Below, in pieces: positions 36,448 through 46,323 of a stretch of DNA of 64,000 nt. Below the pieces are notes generated by a model. The model was not told the DNA's origin and did no database searches. It saw only the letters and a list, made by a program, of their open reading frames with translations. The position numbers and the translations under genes are program-made. The stretch is from Paenibacillus massiliensis 2301065 = DSM 16942 (lineage in GTDB: Bacteria; Bacillota; Bacilli; Paenibacillales; Paenibacillaceae), in the NCBI RefSeq assembly GCF_000377505.1, contig NZ_KB898193.1, positions 124,001 through 188,000 on the forward strand, read 5' to 3'. How positions within the stretch are numbered: position 1 is the first letter of the stretch; every line of letters begins with the position of its first letter.

Positions 36448-36587
36448 CAGAGCCCCTCCTTCATCTGTCATTCATCATACAGCAGCCACCATAGAACAGA
36501 ATGAATATGACAGAACAGATTGTGATGATTTCGAGAGGATTTGCGGTACAATAGAACACAACATCATCCAAGGTCGGGAGGCACCAT
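36448..36587. promoter_or_regulatory. Divergent promoter region with AGAACA direct repeats
   Basis: AGAACAGA at 36494-36501 and 36513-36520, and AGAACACA at 36554-36561, all in one orientation. MocR-type regulators usually bind direct repeats in such divergent regions. TACAAT at 36549-36554 could be a -10 for the regulator gene. Confidence 0.4.
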
Positions 36588-38054
36588 ATGAAAAATGGTC
36601 AGTTGCAGCATAATGGTCAGGTAGAGCAGATTCGGCCCCCATCCAGACTTGAGCCGAGCCATCGCCTGAAGCTGTATGAGCAGGTAATTGAATATTTACG
36701 GGTGCGAATGGATAGCGGTGAATGGAAGGCGGATCAGAAGCTCCCTTCTGTGCGCAGCTTGGCCGAGGAGCTAGGAGTTCACCGCCTTACGGTGTTCAAA
36801 GCGTATCAGGTGCTGAAAGAGGAAGGCAGCATCTATGTCAGAGACAAGTCTGGCTACTATGTCGGAGGTAAAGAGCCCACGGCTCCATCTGATCTGGCGG
36901 ACGATCCCGCTATCTCGGTCTGGCGTCACTGGGATTCACTCCCGCGCATTCATTCATTGCAGGCGACCTACCAATTCTCTCAGTCGCTGATTGATCCGAC
37001 TCTCTTACCGAACCATTACTGGAATGTACTGTTACGCTCTCTGACCGAACAGTATCCACGCTTGCTTGGCAGCTACTCCACTCTGGCTGGTGACGCCGAG
37101 CTACGTGAGGCACTCGCGATGCAACTAACGGAGAAGGAGCATCTCTATCTCACTGGCGATGAGATTCTCATTACTTCAGGAGCCCAGCAGGCTATTGATC
37201 TGACCGCGCGGGCACTCGTTCGACCTGGGGATCGGGTTCTGCTAGAGCGGCCCTGCTATGGTCCAGCTATGGAAATTTTCCGCAAACAGGGCGCACAACT
37301 GACCTTCCTCGATATCCATCCCTATGGATATGATCTGGAGGAGCTCGAACGGATATTACGAGTTGAGAAGCCCAGGGTATTTTATCTGACGCCGACGTTT
37401 CATAATCCCACGGGATTTACAGTTCCGACGGAGCAGCGCAAGTTACTACCGGAATTGGCCGAAAAATACGGCTGCTATCTGGTGGAGGATGACAGCATCT
37501 ATGATATTTATTTTAAAAAACATCCCCCGGCCCCCGTCTTCGCTTACGATACCTCCGGGAAAGCCTTATATATTCGCAGCTACAGCAAGTATGTAGCTCC
37601 AGGTCTGCGCATAGCGATTCTAATCTGCCGACCTGACTTAATGCCGTTACTGCATGCGGTAAAAGCGCTGGCGGATAATGGATCGCCGCTGCTCAACCAG
37701 AAGCTCTTCCTCCAATACGTACAATCCCCACGCATGGAGCAGCACTTGTCCAAGCTCCGCACAGCCCTGCAAATGCGCAAGGATGTCATGGAAGCATGCC
37801 TGCGGGAAAGCACATGGACATGGACCAGCCCGCATGGTGGACTGAATCTGTGGGTAGAATTGCCGCCTGGAGTCGATACCGCTCACCTTCTATACCAATG
37901 TATGGAGGCATCTGTCTCCTTCGTCCCAGGGAAGGTGTTCGACTCATCACCCTACAAGCACCATGGCTGGATACGTCTATCTTACTCTTACGTAAATGAG
38001 TCGCAGATTCGGCTAGGCATCGACAAGCTGCTGGAGATTGCACAGAGGCTGTGA
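36588..38054 (+). CDS. MocR/PdxR-type regulator (GntR HTH + aminotransferase fold)
   Basis: 488 residues. GntR winged helix at ~25-95 (LPSVRSLAEELGVHRLTVFKAYQVLKEEG by pattern), then a class I aminotransferase-like domain with NPTGFTVP, DDSIYDIYF and PLP-lysine YIRSYSKYVAPGLRIA. Such proteins sense PLP or an amino compound and rarely catalyse. The divergent DMT exporter is the likely target. ATG behind GGGAGG. Confidence 0.93.
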   Translation: MKNGQLQHNGQVEQIRPPSRLEPSHRLKLYEQVIEYLRVRMDSGEWKADQKLPSVRSLAEELGVHRLTVFKAYQVLKEEGSIYVRDKSGYYVGGKEPTAPSDLADDPAISVWRHWDSLPRIHSLQATYQFSQSLIDPTLLPNHYWNVLLRSLTEQYPRLLGSYSTLAGDAELREALAMQLTEKEHLYLTGDEILITSGAQQAIDLTARALVRPGDRVLLERPCYGPAMEIFRKQGAQLTFLDIHPYGYDLEELERILRVEKPRVFYLTPTFHNPTGFTVPTEQRKLLPELAEKYGCYLVEDDSIYDIYFKKHPPAPVFAYDTSGKALYIRSYSKYVAPGLRIAILICRPDLMPLLHAVKALADNGSPLLNQKLFLQYVQSPRMEQHLSKLRTALQMRKDVMEACLRESTWTWTSPHGGLNLWVELPPGVDTAHLLYQCMEASVSFVPGKVFDSSPYKHHGWIRLSYSYVNESQIRLGIDKLLEIAQRL

Positions 38055-38104
38055 GGAGAAGACATGATAACAGACGCGCGAATTTAAAATAGCATTGCAT
38101 AACA

Positions 38105-38140
38105 AAGGCACTGCAGCGATAGACTTACTGACAGTGCCTT
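38105..38140. terminator. Terminator between MocR gene and PRD regulator
   Basis: Perfect 9-bp stem AAGGCACTG (38105-38113) / CAGTGCCTT (38132-38140) between convergent genes. Confidence 0.65.
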
Positions 38141-38155
38141 ATGAACTTGCCATGA

Positions 38156-40015
38156 TTACTCGGAGCTTGTTCCTTCCATAAGGATACGCTTGAATTCCTC
38201 GAATGTCTCAGATTCGCACAATCGTAGCATTAATGAAGAGTCGTGCACGATTTCCTGTATGAACAGTAACAGATCCCGAGCTTCATTACTCTTGGCCTGA
38301 GCAATAACGAAGACGATCTTGACTGGTAAGCCCGACCAGTCGATGCGCTTGTTAAGAATCCCTACACCTACTTTGGTGACGACCGAGCACAGTTCAATCG
38401 GGTGAACCAGAGCAATCCAGTTGCCAAAAGCAGTACTCGCCAGATTCTCACGGATCAAACACAGCTCCTCGAAATTAGGTGGAACAATTCCTGTCTTGTC
38501 CATTCGGCTACACAACTGACCGATAGCCTCCTGCTTCACTCCCGCATCCAAAGCCCCGTAGAATAGATCCTCTGAGAAATAACGATCAATCAGCCGCTCT
38601 TTGTCCTTCCTCCGTTGATAGACAACCAGCTTCTTGCGGTCCTCTGCTGTAAAAAGGGGACTAATAATCTCAACAGGATAGCTCCCTACCTGAATAGGTA
38701 CGGTGGAGAATACAATATCAGGCTCAAATTTCAGAATCTCTTCTTTATTAAAAAGCGAAAATGTCCTGACATAATGCGCATTCGGAAAGGAATGCTGAAT
38801 TTTGAACTTTAATAGCTCAGAAGTGCCTTTCCCCGTGGTACACACGATCGCGATCCGATCAAAGGTCTTCCTGGACAGCTTCACATCCCGCTCCAGTGCC
38901 AAGCCAATATGCATAGTGAGGTAGGCAATATCGTCTTCTGTTAATGCTTTATTGTAGATCTTCGTAATTTCATCCGCGCACAGCATACCCAGATTGAAGG
39001 CAAACGCGAATTGCTGCTTAATCTCCTGCAGGATCGGATTTTTATAATGAACATCATTCTTGAGTCTGCTGATCAACGGCTCCAGATGAAATTGTAGACT
39101 CGTTCGTAGATGGGCGTCCTCCCATAAGGATACATCATAGATCTCTTCGATCTTCTGGAGAAAAGAATCAATAATCATGTGTACCTTGACTCTGACTTCA
39201 TCCAGATCCTGCTGCTGGATAGACGCCACCTGCCCGATAATACAGGATACCAGGTAACCCTTTTCGATACCGGGTAATGTTCTTCTCAGCTCTTGTTCCA
39301 GACGATTCCAGATATGATCGGTCAATTGCAGATTGGGATTAATGTCATAGCTGTCGTGTGTGTCCAGGTTGATGACGTGTCCGTTCGTACAGCGCTCCAG
39401 CATAATCTGGATATGATAGATCAGATGCTGCAGGATCAGATCCGAGCAAGGGATGTCAAATCGACGGAACTCCTCTACCACGATCGACTCTACAACTGCA
39501 TATTCCTGATGCTGGATGTACTGCTCCACTTTCAGTATGGATGCAATAGCCAGCCTGAAACCAAGCTCCTCACCTTTCAGCTTCATGCCATAATGAGGCT
39601 TGGACTTCAACGTTAATCCAAAGGGTTGGATCAACTGCTTGATGTCTCCCAAAATACCGTTCAGCTTGCTCTTACTAATGTAGAGCTGCTCACAGATATA
39701 GTCCATCGTGACGTATTCGTGTAAATCAACCATATGCCGAAATACTTCAATGACCGAGGCCTCCTCCACAGATACGGATTCCTCGAGCAGCAGCTTGACA
39801 GTAGATCTATCACGAACCACTAGATGGTAGCCTTTGCCCCGCTCCAGTACAATTTCACCCTGCCCGTCAAGGAATCCTTCGTTCAGGCTGCGGATCATGC
39901 CTCGTAACGTCTTATCGCTGATTTCCAAGCTGAGCAATAGCTGCTTGATAGGTATAGGTTGCTCTTGAATCAATAGCTGCCTAAGGAGATTAGCTTCTTT
40001 GCTTGTCAAGTTCAA
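38156..40015 (-). CDS. PRD-containing PTS-regulated activator (BglG/MtlR/LicR type)
   Basis: About 619 residues: N-terminal HTH domains (LTSKEANLLRQLL..., LSLEISDKTLRGMI), two PRD domains (~160-380), an EIIB-like domain with Cys in IAIVCTTGKGTSELLKF, and a C-terminal EIIA-like domain with His in ALVHPIEL. Phosphorylation by HPr and the cognate PTS should set its activity. The start is taken as TTG at 40015 behind AAAGGTGA; an upstream ATG at 40078 would overlap the sulfatase gene and has no site. Last gene of the Lac-PTS/sulfatase operon, so it probably controls it. Confidence 0.9.
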   Translation of the reverse strand: MNLTSKEANLLRQLLIQEQPIPIKQLLLSLEISDKTLRGMIRSLNEGFLDGQGEIVLERGKGYHLVVRDRSTVKLLLEESVSVEEASVIEVFRHMVDLHEYVTMDYICEQLYISKSKLNGILGDIKQLIQPFGLTLKSKPHYGMKLKGEELGFRLAIASILKVEQYIQHQEYAVVESIVVEEFRRFDIPCSDLILQHLIYHIQIMLERCTNGHVINLDTHDSYDINPNLQLTDHIWNRLEQELRRTLPGIEKGYLVSCIIGQVASIQQQDLDEVRVKVHMIIDSFLQKIEEIYDVSLWEDAHLRTSLQFHLEPLISRLKNDVHYKNPILQEIKQQFAFAFNLGMLCADEITKIYNKALTEDDIAYLTMHIGLALERDVKLSRKTFDRIAIVCTTGKGTSELLKFKIQHSFPNAHYVRTFSLFNKEEILKFEPDIVFSTVPIQVGSYPVEIISPLFTAEDRKKLVVYQRRKDKERLIDRYFSEDLFYGALDAGVKQEAIGQLCSRMDKTGIVPPNFEELCLIRENLASTAFGNWIALVHPIELCSVVTKVGVGILNKRIDWSGLPVKIVFVIAQAKSNEARDLLLFIQEIVHDSSLMLRLCESETFEEFKRILMEGTSSE

Positions 40016-40043
40016 CGCAATCACCTTTATCTCTATAGTTCCA

Positions 40044-41504
40044 TCAGGTTCTACGATCATATCTGTGTGGGACAACATCGCCCGTCTCGAAGAAATGCTT
40101 GAGCATTCGCTCCTTCATGCGTGCAATATCTACGGCATAACGCTCATCACCGATCAGATTATGTCTCTCGTAGGGGTCTTCCTGCATGTTATAGAACTCA
40201 TCCTTCTCATACAGCCTATATACGTACTTGTACTTCTGGTCACGAATCATCATGGCTTTCGTATGCTGAGGCATTTTCTCCTGCTCGACAGTCCTCGCCC
40301 AGTATTCATTGCTTGGAGCATGACCTGCATCCTTACAGTGCTCTTCCCCATCAAGGCGACCGCCCTCGGCGAACACCACATCACGAAGCTCTTCTTCTCC
40401 TGCCAGCACTCCACGCAAAGACTTGCCAAAATGGGTGTAGGCAGGACGAATGCCTAACAGATCGAGTAAAGTGGCCTGAATATCAATTAGCTCTGTCATA
40501 GCCTCCGTCACACGAGGCTTGGCTTCGACCCCCGCTGGTGGTTTGATGATCAGTGGCACCCGTGTCAGCATATCCTCGAAAGTATTCTGGTTTTTCTCAG
40601 CTATTTCATAATCGCCTGTATAATCTCCATGATCACTGAAGAAGACTACCATCGTATCATCATACACACCCGCTGTCTTTAGCGTCTCAAGCAATTGGCC
40701 AATATATTCATCCAACTCGGTTCCCATCGCATAATAGACTCGCTTCATCTCTTGAAGCTGCTCATCTGTCCACTCGTATAGCTTCTGGTTGTTGCGAATC
40801 CCCCTTAGAATGGATGGTTTCCCGTCCCACTCTTCTTCGGTAAGTCGAATGGGTGCTGGGACCTCTGCCGGATCAATCTGGCTATACCATTGCTCCTTTA
40901 CCTGGTAGGGTGGATGCGGCAATGCTAATGCGAGATAAATACAAAACGGCTCATCTGACTGATAGCTCTGCACGAACTTGATAGCGTGTTCGATCTGATT
41001 ACGGTCTACATGCTCAGCCGACTCCGTAACCCCGTGATAATGTGAGTAATCGTGCTCGACTGCTTGCTCTCCACTTGAAGCCGTCTCCTGTTGTTGACGC
41101 GCCTTCAATTCTCTCATCCGCTGGAAGAATGCACGGTACTGGTCATCCCTCGTACTGCAATAATCCTCTACCTCGACATCCTCCCGTAGAAAGTCATTGC
41201 GCCCTCCCCAGTACACGTGGTAACCGTCTTCCTTCAAAGTCCGTAATATGTTGGCATCCTCCGGACCCATGAGATGGTGCATCGTGCGGAAGCCCTTTGT
41301 ATGTGGATACCAGCCTGACAGAAACGAGCTGCGACTTGGTACGCACACAGGAAGCTGACAATAAGCATTGGAGAAGCTAACTCCTTCTCGCGCAAGCTCA
41401 TCCAGATTAGGGGTCACAGCACCTCCGCAACCCGTATATCCGATGGAATCGGCTCTCCATTGATCAGCAACGACCATGACAATGTTTGGTTTCTTGTTCA
41501 TCAC
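40044..41504 (-). CDS. Sulfatase (Cys-type, cytoplasmic)
   Basis: 486 residues of the alkaline-phosphatase/sulfatase fold. Metal site MVVADQWRADS at the N-terminus; formylglycine motif PVCVPSRSSFLSGWYPHT with Cys54; FFSDHGDYTGDY supplies the second metal set. Hydrolyses a sulfate ester once Cys54 becomes formylglycine. No signal peptide is visible, so it acts inside the cell, which matches its operon of PTS subunits: the substrate would be an imported phosphorylated sulfated sugar. Eight bases after the IIB gene. An anSME gene is divergent from the operon. Confidence 0.94.
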   Translation of the reverse strand: MMNKKPNIVMVVADQWRADSIGYTGCGGAVTPNLDELAREGVSFSNAYCQLPVCVPSRSSFLSGWYPHTKGFRTMHHLMGPEDANILRTLKEDGYHVYWGGRNDFLREDVEVEDYCSTRDDQYRAFFQRMRELKARQQQETASSGEQAVEHDYSHYHGVTESAEHVDRNQIEHAIKFVQSYQSDEPFCIYLALALPHPPYQVKEQWYSQIDPAEVPAPIRLTEEEWDGKPSILRGIRNNQKLYEWTDEQLQEMKRVYYAMGTELDEYIGQLLETLKTAGVYDDTMVVFFSDHGDYTGDYEIAEKNQNTFEDMLTRVPLIIKPPAGVEAKPRVTEAMTELIDIQATLLDLLGIRPAYTHFGKSLRGVLAGEEELRDVVFAEGGRLDGEEHCKDAGHAPSNEYWARTVEQEKMPQHTKAMMIRDQKYKYVYRLYEKDEFYNMQEDPYERHNLIGDERYAVDIARMKERMLKHFFETGDVVPHRYDRRT

Positions 41505-41512
41505 TGGTCCCT

Positions 41513-41815
41513 CTAGTCTACGAGCTCGATCGCTCTGGACAGTAGCTTCTCCCCATTGGCAAGCGCATAGATGCGGCTGTCAATGACCTCACATGGCTTG
41601 CCCTTCTGATCGCATACCTTCTGTACGGCACGCAGTTTATGACGAATCTGTGGACCAAGAAATACAACATCATACTCATCAATCAATTGCTCCAACTGGT
41701 CTACCGCATGGGCCTCCACCTTCCAGTCCGAGCGCTCTGGCCCCATTGCATTTCGAATGCTTTTCTCCAGAATACTAGTCGAAATACCTCCAGCACACAC
41801 CAATAATATATTCAT
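41513..41815 (-). CDS. PTS Lac-family IIB component
   Basis: 100-residue phosphocarrier with the active Cys7 in LLVCAGGISTSILEKSI, typical of lactose/cellobiose IIB proteins. Passes phosphate from IIA to the sugar bound by IIC. One base from the IIA stop region and eight from the sulfatase start: tight operon. Confidence 0.93.
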   Translation of the reverse strand: MNILLVCAGGISTSILEKSIRNAMGPERSDWKVEAHAVDQLEQLIDEYDVVFLGPQIRHKLRAVQKVCDQKGKPCEVIDSRIYALANGEKLLSRAIELVD

Positions 41816-41816
41816 A

Positions 41817-42128
41817 TTAAAGCACCTCCATAAATTTTTCAGTCATATCCCGTATAGCTAGTGTTGTCATCAGATGATCCTGAGCATGGACCAGCAGCAC
41901 GGTCATCTCCACCTTCTGCCCACCTGATTCAGCGTGCAGTAGACTGGTCTGACTACGATGTGCCGCCTTGAGTGCCTGATTAGCCTCTTTGAGTAGCTCC
42001 TGAATCTTTTCTTCATTGCGTGGCTTAAGATAATCCATCGCCTCCAGCAGGAGAGAACGGGCAAGACCGCTGTTACTAATAATGTCCATACAGATCATTT
42101 CTACATTAAACTCTTTTGTCTCAGTCAT
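41817..42128 (-). CDS. PTS Lac-family IIA component
   Basis: 103 residues, all-helical Lac IIA fold: EMICMDIISNSGLARSLLLEAM, and active His81 in LLVHAQDHLMTTLAIRD. Start at 42128 follows GGAAGGTGA. A 178-base gap separates it from IIC upstream; I see no clear hairpin in that gap, which may hold a processing site or secondary promoter. Confidence 0.92.
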   Translation of the reverse strand: MTETKEFNVEMICMDIISNSGLARSLLLEAMDYLKPRNEEKIQELLKEANQALKAAHRSQTSLLHAESGGQKVEMTVLLVHAQDHLMTTLAIRDMTEKFMEVL

Positions 42129-42306
42129 GGTATTCACCTTCCACATCTTAATAATTGCAGTGCTCTATCTATCTTTCTCTAACTATCCTCAGTCGCTATA
42201 CAAATCAATGCATCCCAAGCCATTCAAGTGCCTTCGAATTCGGAGCTCTAATATCTCCTGTTCATCACGAACTTCTCAACCAATGGCTCTGGCTCTACTC
42301 ACTCCA

Positions 42307-43629
42307 CTATGCAGCTAGCTCCTGCAGCTCTTCGTTGATCATTTTCTTCTCCAGACGCTTGAAGAACGGGAAGTAGATGGCAAGGTCTACCAATATAATG
42401 AACAGAGCAACTAATCCGGCCTTGAACGAGGCAGAAGCCGCCATAGCAATCAAGATGACTGGAGTCTGGCTAGGCACATTTAATATAGGAGCATTCAGAA
42501 TATTGAACCAGTCAAAGGCTGCATAAGTAATGATGGTATTGACCACAGGCACCGTCAGGAACGGCACGAATAATAACGTGTTATAGGTTACAGGGGTACC
42601 GAACATCGTCGGCTCGCTGACATTAAAGATTGCCGGGATAATCCCAATCTTCCCAACCTGCTTCAATCCCTTGGATTTACTGAAGAAATTAAGCAACGCC
42701 AGTGCGAAAATCCCCGCACCACCGATCATGATGAAACCGAACTGCACCGGTGTGGTGAACACCTTATCGTAAGGAAGACCTGCAGAATAGTTATTTAGAT
42801 TCGATGCAATATTTTGTAGTTCAATCGGAAGTAAGATCGGCATGACGATACTTCCACCATGAATCCCCATGAACCAGAAGAGGTTGATGAGAAGCATGAA
42901 GAATCCGACCATATATACATTATCAAAGTTTGATACCAGCGGACCAAAGATTGCCGTGATTAGTTGTGGAAGACGAATATCAAAGGCCGTCAGCAGTATC
43001 CGGTCCAAGCCGGCAAATACGATTACCGAAGCGACACCTGGCAAGATGGCGTTAAATGACGTCTGTACATAGCTTGGAACAGAATCCGGAAATTTGAAGC
43101 CAATATTGCGGCTGTGGAACAATCGAATAATCTCAACAACCACAATCGAGATCAGGATACCGGGAAAGATGCCCGTGGCTCCAAAGTTACTCATGGCCAT
43201 CTGTAGCGTAGGAGCATCGTTCACCATCACCGTCTGTGGTTGACCTACGGTCATGAAGTAGATCATGGCACTATTGATTACTGCTCCCGCCTCATTTAGC
43301 TTATAATGACGGGCCAGACTGTAGGTAAAACCGAGCGTGAAGGCGATGCCGATAATTCCTGTCGATACATCATTAATAATGCGGAGCCAGGCATTTTCGG
43401 CGCCCCACGCTGCCCAGCCTTGCAGCAGAGATGGAACAAAGCCGTCTGACTGCATGACTATCTCTGGAATGGGCGGCTTTCCGATCAATACCGCAAGTGC
43501 TCCTACAATCGTGAGTGTAAGCGTACCTAGAATTGCCGTCATAATCGAGCGCAGATAGCGGTTATTGGAGGCCCAATCAGCCGCTGGACTCATGAACTTT
43601 TCTATAGATGCCATCATTTTATCAAACAT
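42307..43629 (-). CDS. PTS Lac-family IIC permease
   Basis: 440 residues, about ten membrane helices, of the cellobiose/lactose/chitobiose IIC family (FMGIHGGSIVMPILLPIELQN, the sugar-site NVSEPTMFGTPVTYN). Imports and phosphorylates a sugar, here presumably a sulfated one given the operon. AGGAGGG before the ATG. First gene of IIC-IIA-IIB-sulfatase-regulator. A cre-like site overlaps the promoter. Confidence 0.94.
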   Translation of the reverse strand: MFDKMMASIEKFMSPAADWASNNRYLRSIMTAILGTLTLTIVGALAVLIGKPPIPEIVMQSDGFVPSLLQGWAAWGAENAWLRIINDVSTGIIGIAFTLGFTYSLARHYKLNEAGAVINSAMIYFMTVGQPQTVMVNDAPTLQMAMSNFGATGIFPGILISIVVVEIIRLFHSRNIGFKFPDSVPSYVQTSFNAILPGVASVIVFAGLDRILLTAFDIRLPQLITAIFGPLVSNFDNVYMVGFFMLLINLFWFMGIHGGSIVMPILLPIELQNIASNLNNYSAGLPYDKVFTTPVQFGFIMIGGAGIFALALLNFFSKSKGLKQVGKIGIIPAIFNVSEPTMFGTPVTYNTLLFVPFLTVPVVNTIITYAAFDWFNILNAPILNVPSQTPVILIAMAASASFKAGLVALFIILVDLAIYFPFFKRLEKKMINEELQELAA

Positions 43630-43654
43630 ATTCTAGACCCTCCTCTTAGCTGAT

Positions 43655-43693
43655 ACTTTAAGTATAAAAAAAATGATAACGCATTCAATTTGA
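43655..43693 (-). promoter_or_regulatory. Promoter of Lac-PTS/sulfatase operon with cre-like site
   Basis: Minus strand TTGAAT, 16 bases, TATACT makes a promoter. Overlapping it, TGATAACGCATTCA (43674-43687) matches 12 of 14 cre positions, suggesting CcpA repression when glucose is present. Confidence 0.5.
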
Positions 43694-43819
43694 ATAATTC
43701 CGTTCGAAGTCGGAAAAAAACAAATGAAAAATCGCCCCTCCTGTCCAATTTGCTCACAGTCCCACTTGAGCTATAACGCTTATCATCAGGCTATAACGTT
43801 CTAAGACAGGAGCCTAGCT

Positions 43820-44998
43820 ATGAATCGAATCTCGTCACCAGCCGACTCTCCCTATATCAAAGAGTCCAGCCCATCAGCAATACCACAAGCGATTATGTGG
43901 AAAACCGTATCCGAACAATGTAACCTGGCATGCAAGTATTGCTACTATAGTCATTGTCAGGGCCAGCTTCGTGGAGGCGTACAACGAATAGCACCGGATT
44001 TGCTGCAAAAGGTCATTCGCGAAATGATGTCCGCAGCCCGCGGTAACGCGACATTCTTATGGCAGGGGGGTGAGCCGTTGCTTGCAGGTCTTCCATTTTT
44101 TGAGCAGATCGTATCCTTCCAAGCCCAGTATGCCCGTCCCCATACGCTGATACACAACGCAATCCAGACCAACGGGACGTTAATTACCCGGCGCTGGGCA
44201 GCTTTTTTCAAGAGATATGCCTTTGTCGTAGGGGTCAGCCTGGATGGTCCTCAGCATATTCATGATGTGCAGCGGATCACTTCGTCTGGTGCTGGCACTT
44301 ACTCGGCTGTGATGAAGGGGGTGCATACTTTGCGCGCAGAAGGCGTAGACCCTAATATACTGATGGTGCTGCACGAGGATCATATTCAGCGTCAGGAGGA
44401 GTTGTTCGATTGGATGGACAGGGAGTCATTCCGGCATGTCCAATTCATACCATGTATGAGCTTCACATCGCAGCAGTCCACTACGGACGCCAGTTACGCC
44501 ATCAGCGCAGAGCAATATGGTACATTCCTGTGCAGAGCCTTTGATTGGTGGTATCGTGGGGGAAGACCTGAAGTCTCTATCAGATTGTTCGAGGACTGGC
44601 TACAGCAGATGCTCGGTCTGGAAAGCTCAAGCTGTATTCATGCTTCCAGCTGTCCGAGAGTGTTGGTATTGGATCATCTGGGTAATGCTTATCCGTGCGA
44701 TTTCTTCATTCAGCCCAGCTTCAAGCTCGGCAATGCCAACACTCAGACATTAGCTGAACTGAACCAGGCTGCTGCCTGGGAATTCTTTCGTCAGGCCAAA
44801 TCCGATCTTCCTCTATCCTGCAAACGGTGTGAGTACGTTCATTATTGCCGCGGAGGTTGCCCTCGCAACCGTCCTGTATCGGATTCTTCTGCAAGTATAG
44901 GTTGTGATTATTTCTGCAAAAGCTACCGCATGCTGTATGCTTACGCCGAGGATCGTATGCGCTTGCTTACTCAGCGGATCTTATCCAGCATGTTTTAG
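43820..44998 (+). CDS. Anaerobic sulfatase-maturating enzyme (radical SAM)
   Basis: 392 residues. Radical-SAM cluster in SEQCNLACKYCYYSHC (Cys34, 38, 41), WQGGEPLLAG, QTNGTLITRRW; C-terminal SPASM cysteines for two more clusters (SCPRVLVLDHLGNAYPCDFF, CKRCEYVHYCRGGCPRNR, CDYFCKSY). Converts the sulfatase active-site Cys to formylglycine without oxygen. Divergent from the PTS/sulfatase operon, so sulfatase 1 is its natural partner. AGGAG site. Confidence 0.94.
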   Translation: MNRISSPADSPYIKESSPSAIPQAIMWKTVSEQCNLACKYCYYSHCQGQLRGGVQRIAPDLLQKVIREMMSAARGNATFLWQGGEPLLAGLPFFEQIVSFQAQYARPHTLIHNAIQTNGTLITRRWAAFFKRYAFVVGVSLDGPQHIHDVQRITSSGAGTYSAVMKGVHTLRAEGVDPNILMVLHEDHIQRQEELFDWMDRESFRHVQFIPCMSFTSQQSTTDASYAISAEQYGTFLCRAFDWWYRGGRPEVSIRLFEDWLQQMLGLESSSCIHASSCPRVLVLDHLGNAYPCDFFIQPSFKLGNANTQTLAELNQAAAWEFFRQAKSDLPLSCKRCEYVHYCRGGCPRNRPVSDSSASIGCDYFCKSYRMLYAYAEDRMRLLTQRILSSMF

Positions 44999-45050
44999 TT
45001 GATACAGCGCTTCTAACAGAAGCAGCACTAATCTCTGCTCTACGAGAAAA

Positions 45051-45084
45051 GGCTCCCGTTCCACAATGATGTGAGACGGGAACC
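45051..45084. terminator. Terminator between anSME and CHR genes
   Basis: GGCTCCCGTTCCAC (45051-45064) / GTGAGACGGGAACC (45071-45084) with two imperfect pairs, abutting the stop codon of the convergent CHR gene. Confidence 0.65.
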
Positions 45085-45621
45085 TTAGAACAACACAATT
45101 CCAACTGCAGCAGACAGTAGGATAACTGCAAAAGGATGAAGTCTGTATTTCGCAATCGCGACCAGACAGGCACCACAGATGAATAGCATACCTATCGTAT
45201 TCCAGCTCATGATGGGCTCCTCAGACACAGCCCCCATTCCAAAATGAATGGCCGCATATACAATCAGACCTGTGACAATGGGCCTCAGTCCATAGAAGGA
45301 GGAGTTCATCCAGCGATTATCCTGCAATCTTAAGAAAAAGGCTGCACAGCAGATCACGATAATCAATGAAGGCATGATAATGCCTGCTGTCGCTACAATA
45401 GCTCCTAATATCCCAAACTTAGAATAGCCTATCAACGTCGCTGTATTCGTAGCAATAGAGCCAGGTGCCATACCTGCGATTGTCACCATTTCCTGAAACT
45501 GACTTGGTTCAATCCAGCCCCGTGCCGTGACCTCTCGCTGTATCAGCGTCATTACTGCGTAGCCACCTCCGAACGAGAAGGCTCCTATTTTGAAGAACAA
45601 CAGAAAAAGCTGCCAAAGCAT
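45085..45621 (-). CDS. CHR (chromate/sulfate) transporter, short subunit
   Basis: 178 residues, one CHR domain with about five helices: FFKIGAFSFGGGYAVMTLIQRE, TIAGMAPGSIATNTATLIGY (both family signatures). Short CHR proteins work as hetero-pairs; the partner gene lies 12 bases upstream. Known members export chromate, and sulfate is the chemical analogue. The position inside a sulfatase island makes sulfate or a sulfated product a possible substrate, which is inference only. Confidence 0.88.
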   Translation of the reverse strand: MLWQLFLLFFKIGAFSFGGGYAVMTLIQREVTARGWIEPSQFQEMVTIAGMAPGSIATNTATLIGYSKFGILGAIVATAGIIMPSLIIVICCAAFFLRLQDNRWMNSSFYGLRPIVTGLIVYAAIHFGMGAVSEEPIMSWNTIGMLFICGACLVAIAKYRLHPFAVILLSAAVGIVLF

Positions 45622-45633
45622 TATGCATCACCT

Positions 45634-46275
45634 TCAAATGTAATATTCAGGATAAGTCATGTCCTGCTGCCGTTTGGCAGGTCGTTTCTCAGTTGCCGTG
45701 TTCATGCCCAGTGCCGACTTGATGGCAATCACGAGTACACCCACAATCGGGCCACCCAGCACCAGATAGAGTGAATGAACAGAGGTGAAGAGCAATATTG
45801 CTACACAAATTCCTGCAATGATGAGCGTAGATATATCAAAAATAGAGGACTTGAACATCTTGAAAGCAGCGATCAGAATTAACGCAACGATTGCTGCATG
45901 TACTCCCTTGAGTGCTGCTTCTACTTTGGGGACATCCTTGAACATCATACCAAAAATGCTAAGGCAAAATACGATAACAAACGTCGGTAAAGTAATACCC
46001 ACGACTGCTATAATAGCTCCGAGCACACCCTTGAGGCGATATCCGATAAAAGTAGCCGCGTTTACCGCCACACCGCCAGGTGCTGAGCCGACCACCGAGA
46101 TCATATCCGCCATTTCGGAGGGCTGCATCCACTTTTTGTTATCTACAATTTCGCGTTCAATGGCTGCCAGCATGGCATACCCGCCACCGAAGGTAGACGG
46201 ACCAAGCTTTAGAAATACCATAAACAATTCAAGAAGTGAGGTGTTGTAATCTTTTTTTTGCGTAAGCTGATTCAT
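45634..46275 (-). CDS. CHR (chromate/sulfate) transporter, partner subunit
   Basis: 213 residues, same signatures as its partner (FLKLGPSTFGGGYAMLAAIERE, VVGSAPGGVAVNAATFIGYRL), with a longer charged C-terminus (TATEKRPAKRQQ). Heads a two-gene operon with a clear promoter and a repeated palindrome upstream. The paired short-chain arrangement is the usual Bacillales form. Confidence 0.88.
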   Translation of the reverse strand: MNQLTQKKDYNTSLLELFMVFLKLGPSTFGGGYAMLAAIEREIVDNKKWMQPSEMADMISVVGSAPGGVAVNAATFIGYRLKGVLGAIIAVVGITLPTFVIVFCLSIFGMMFKDVPKVEAALKGVHAAIVALILIAAFKMFKSSIFDISTLIIAGICVAILLFTSVHSLYLVLGGPIVGVLVIAIKSALGMNTATEKRPAKRQQDMTYPEYYI

Positions 46276-46323
46276 AGCTTCTCATCCATTCTGGTGATGT
46301 CTTAATCATTCTCTAGTAACCCC

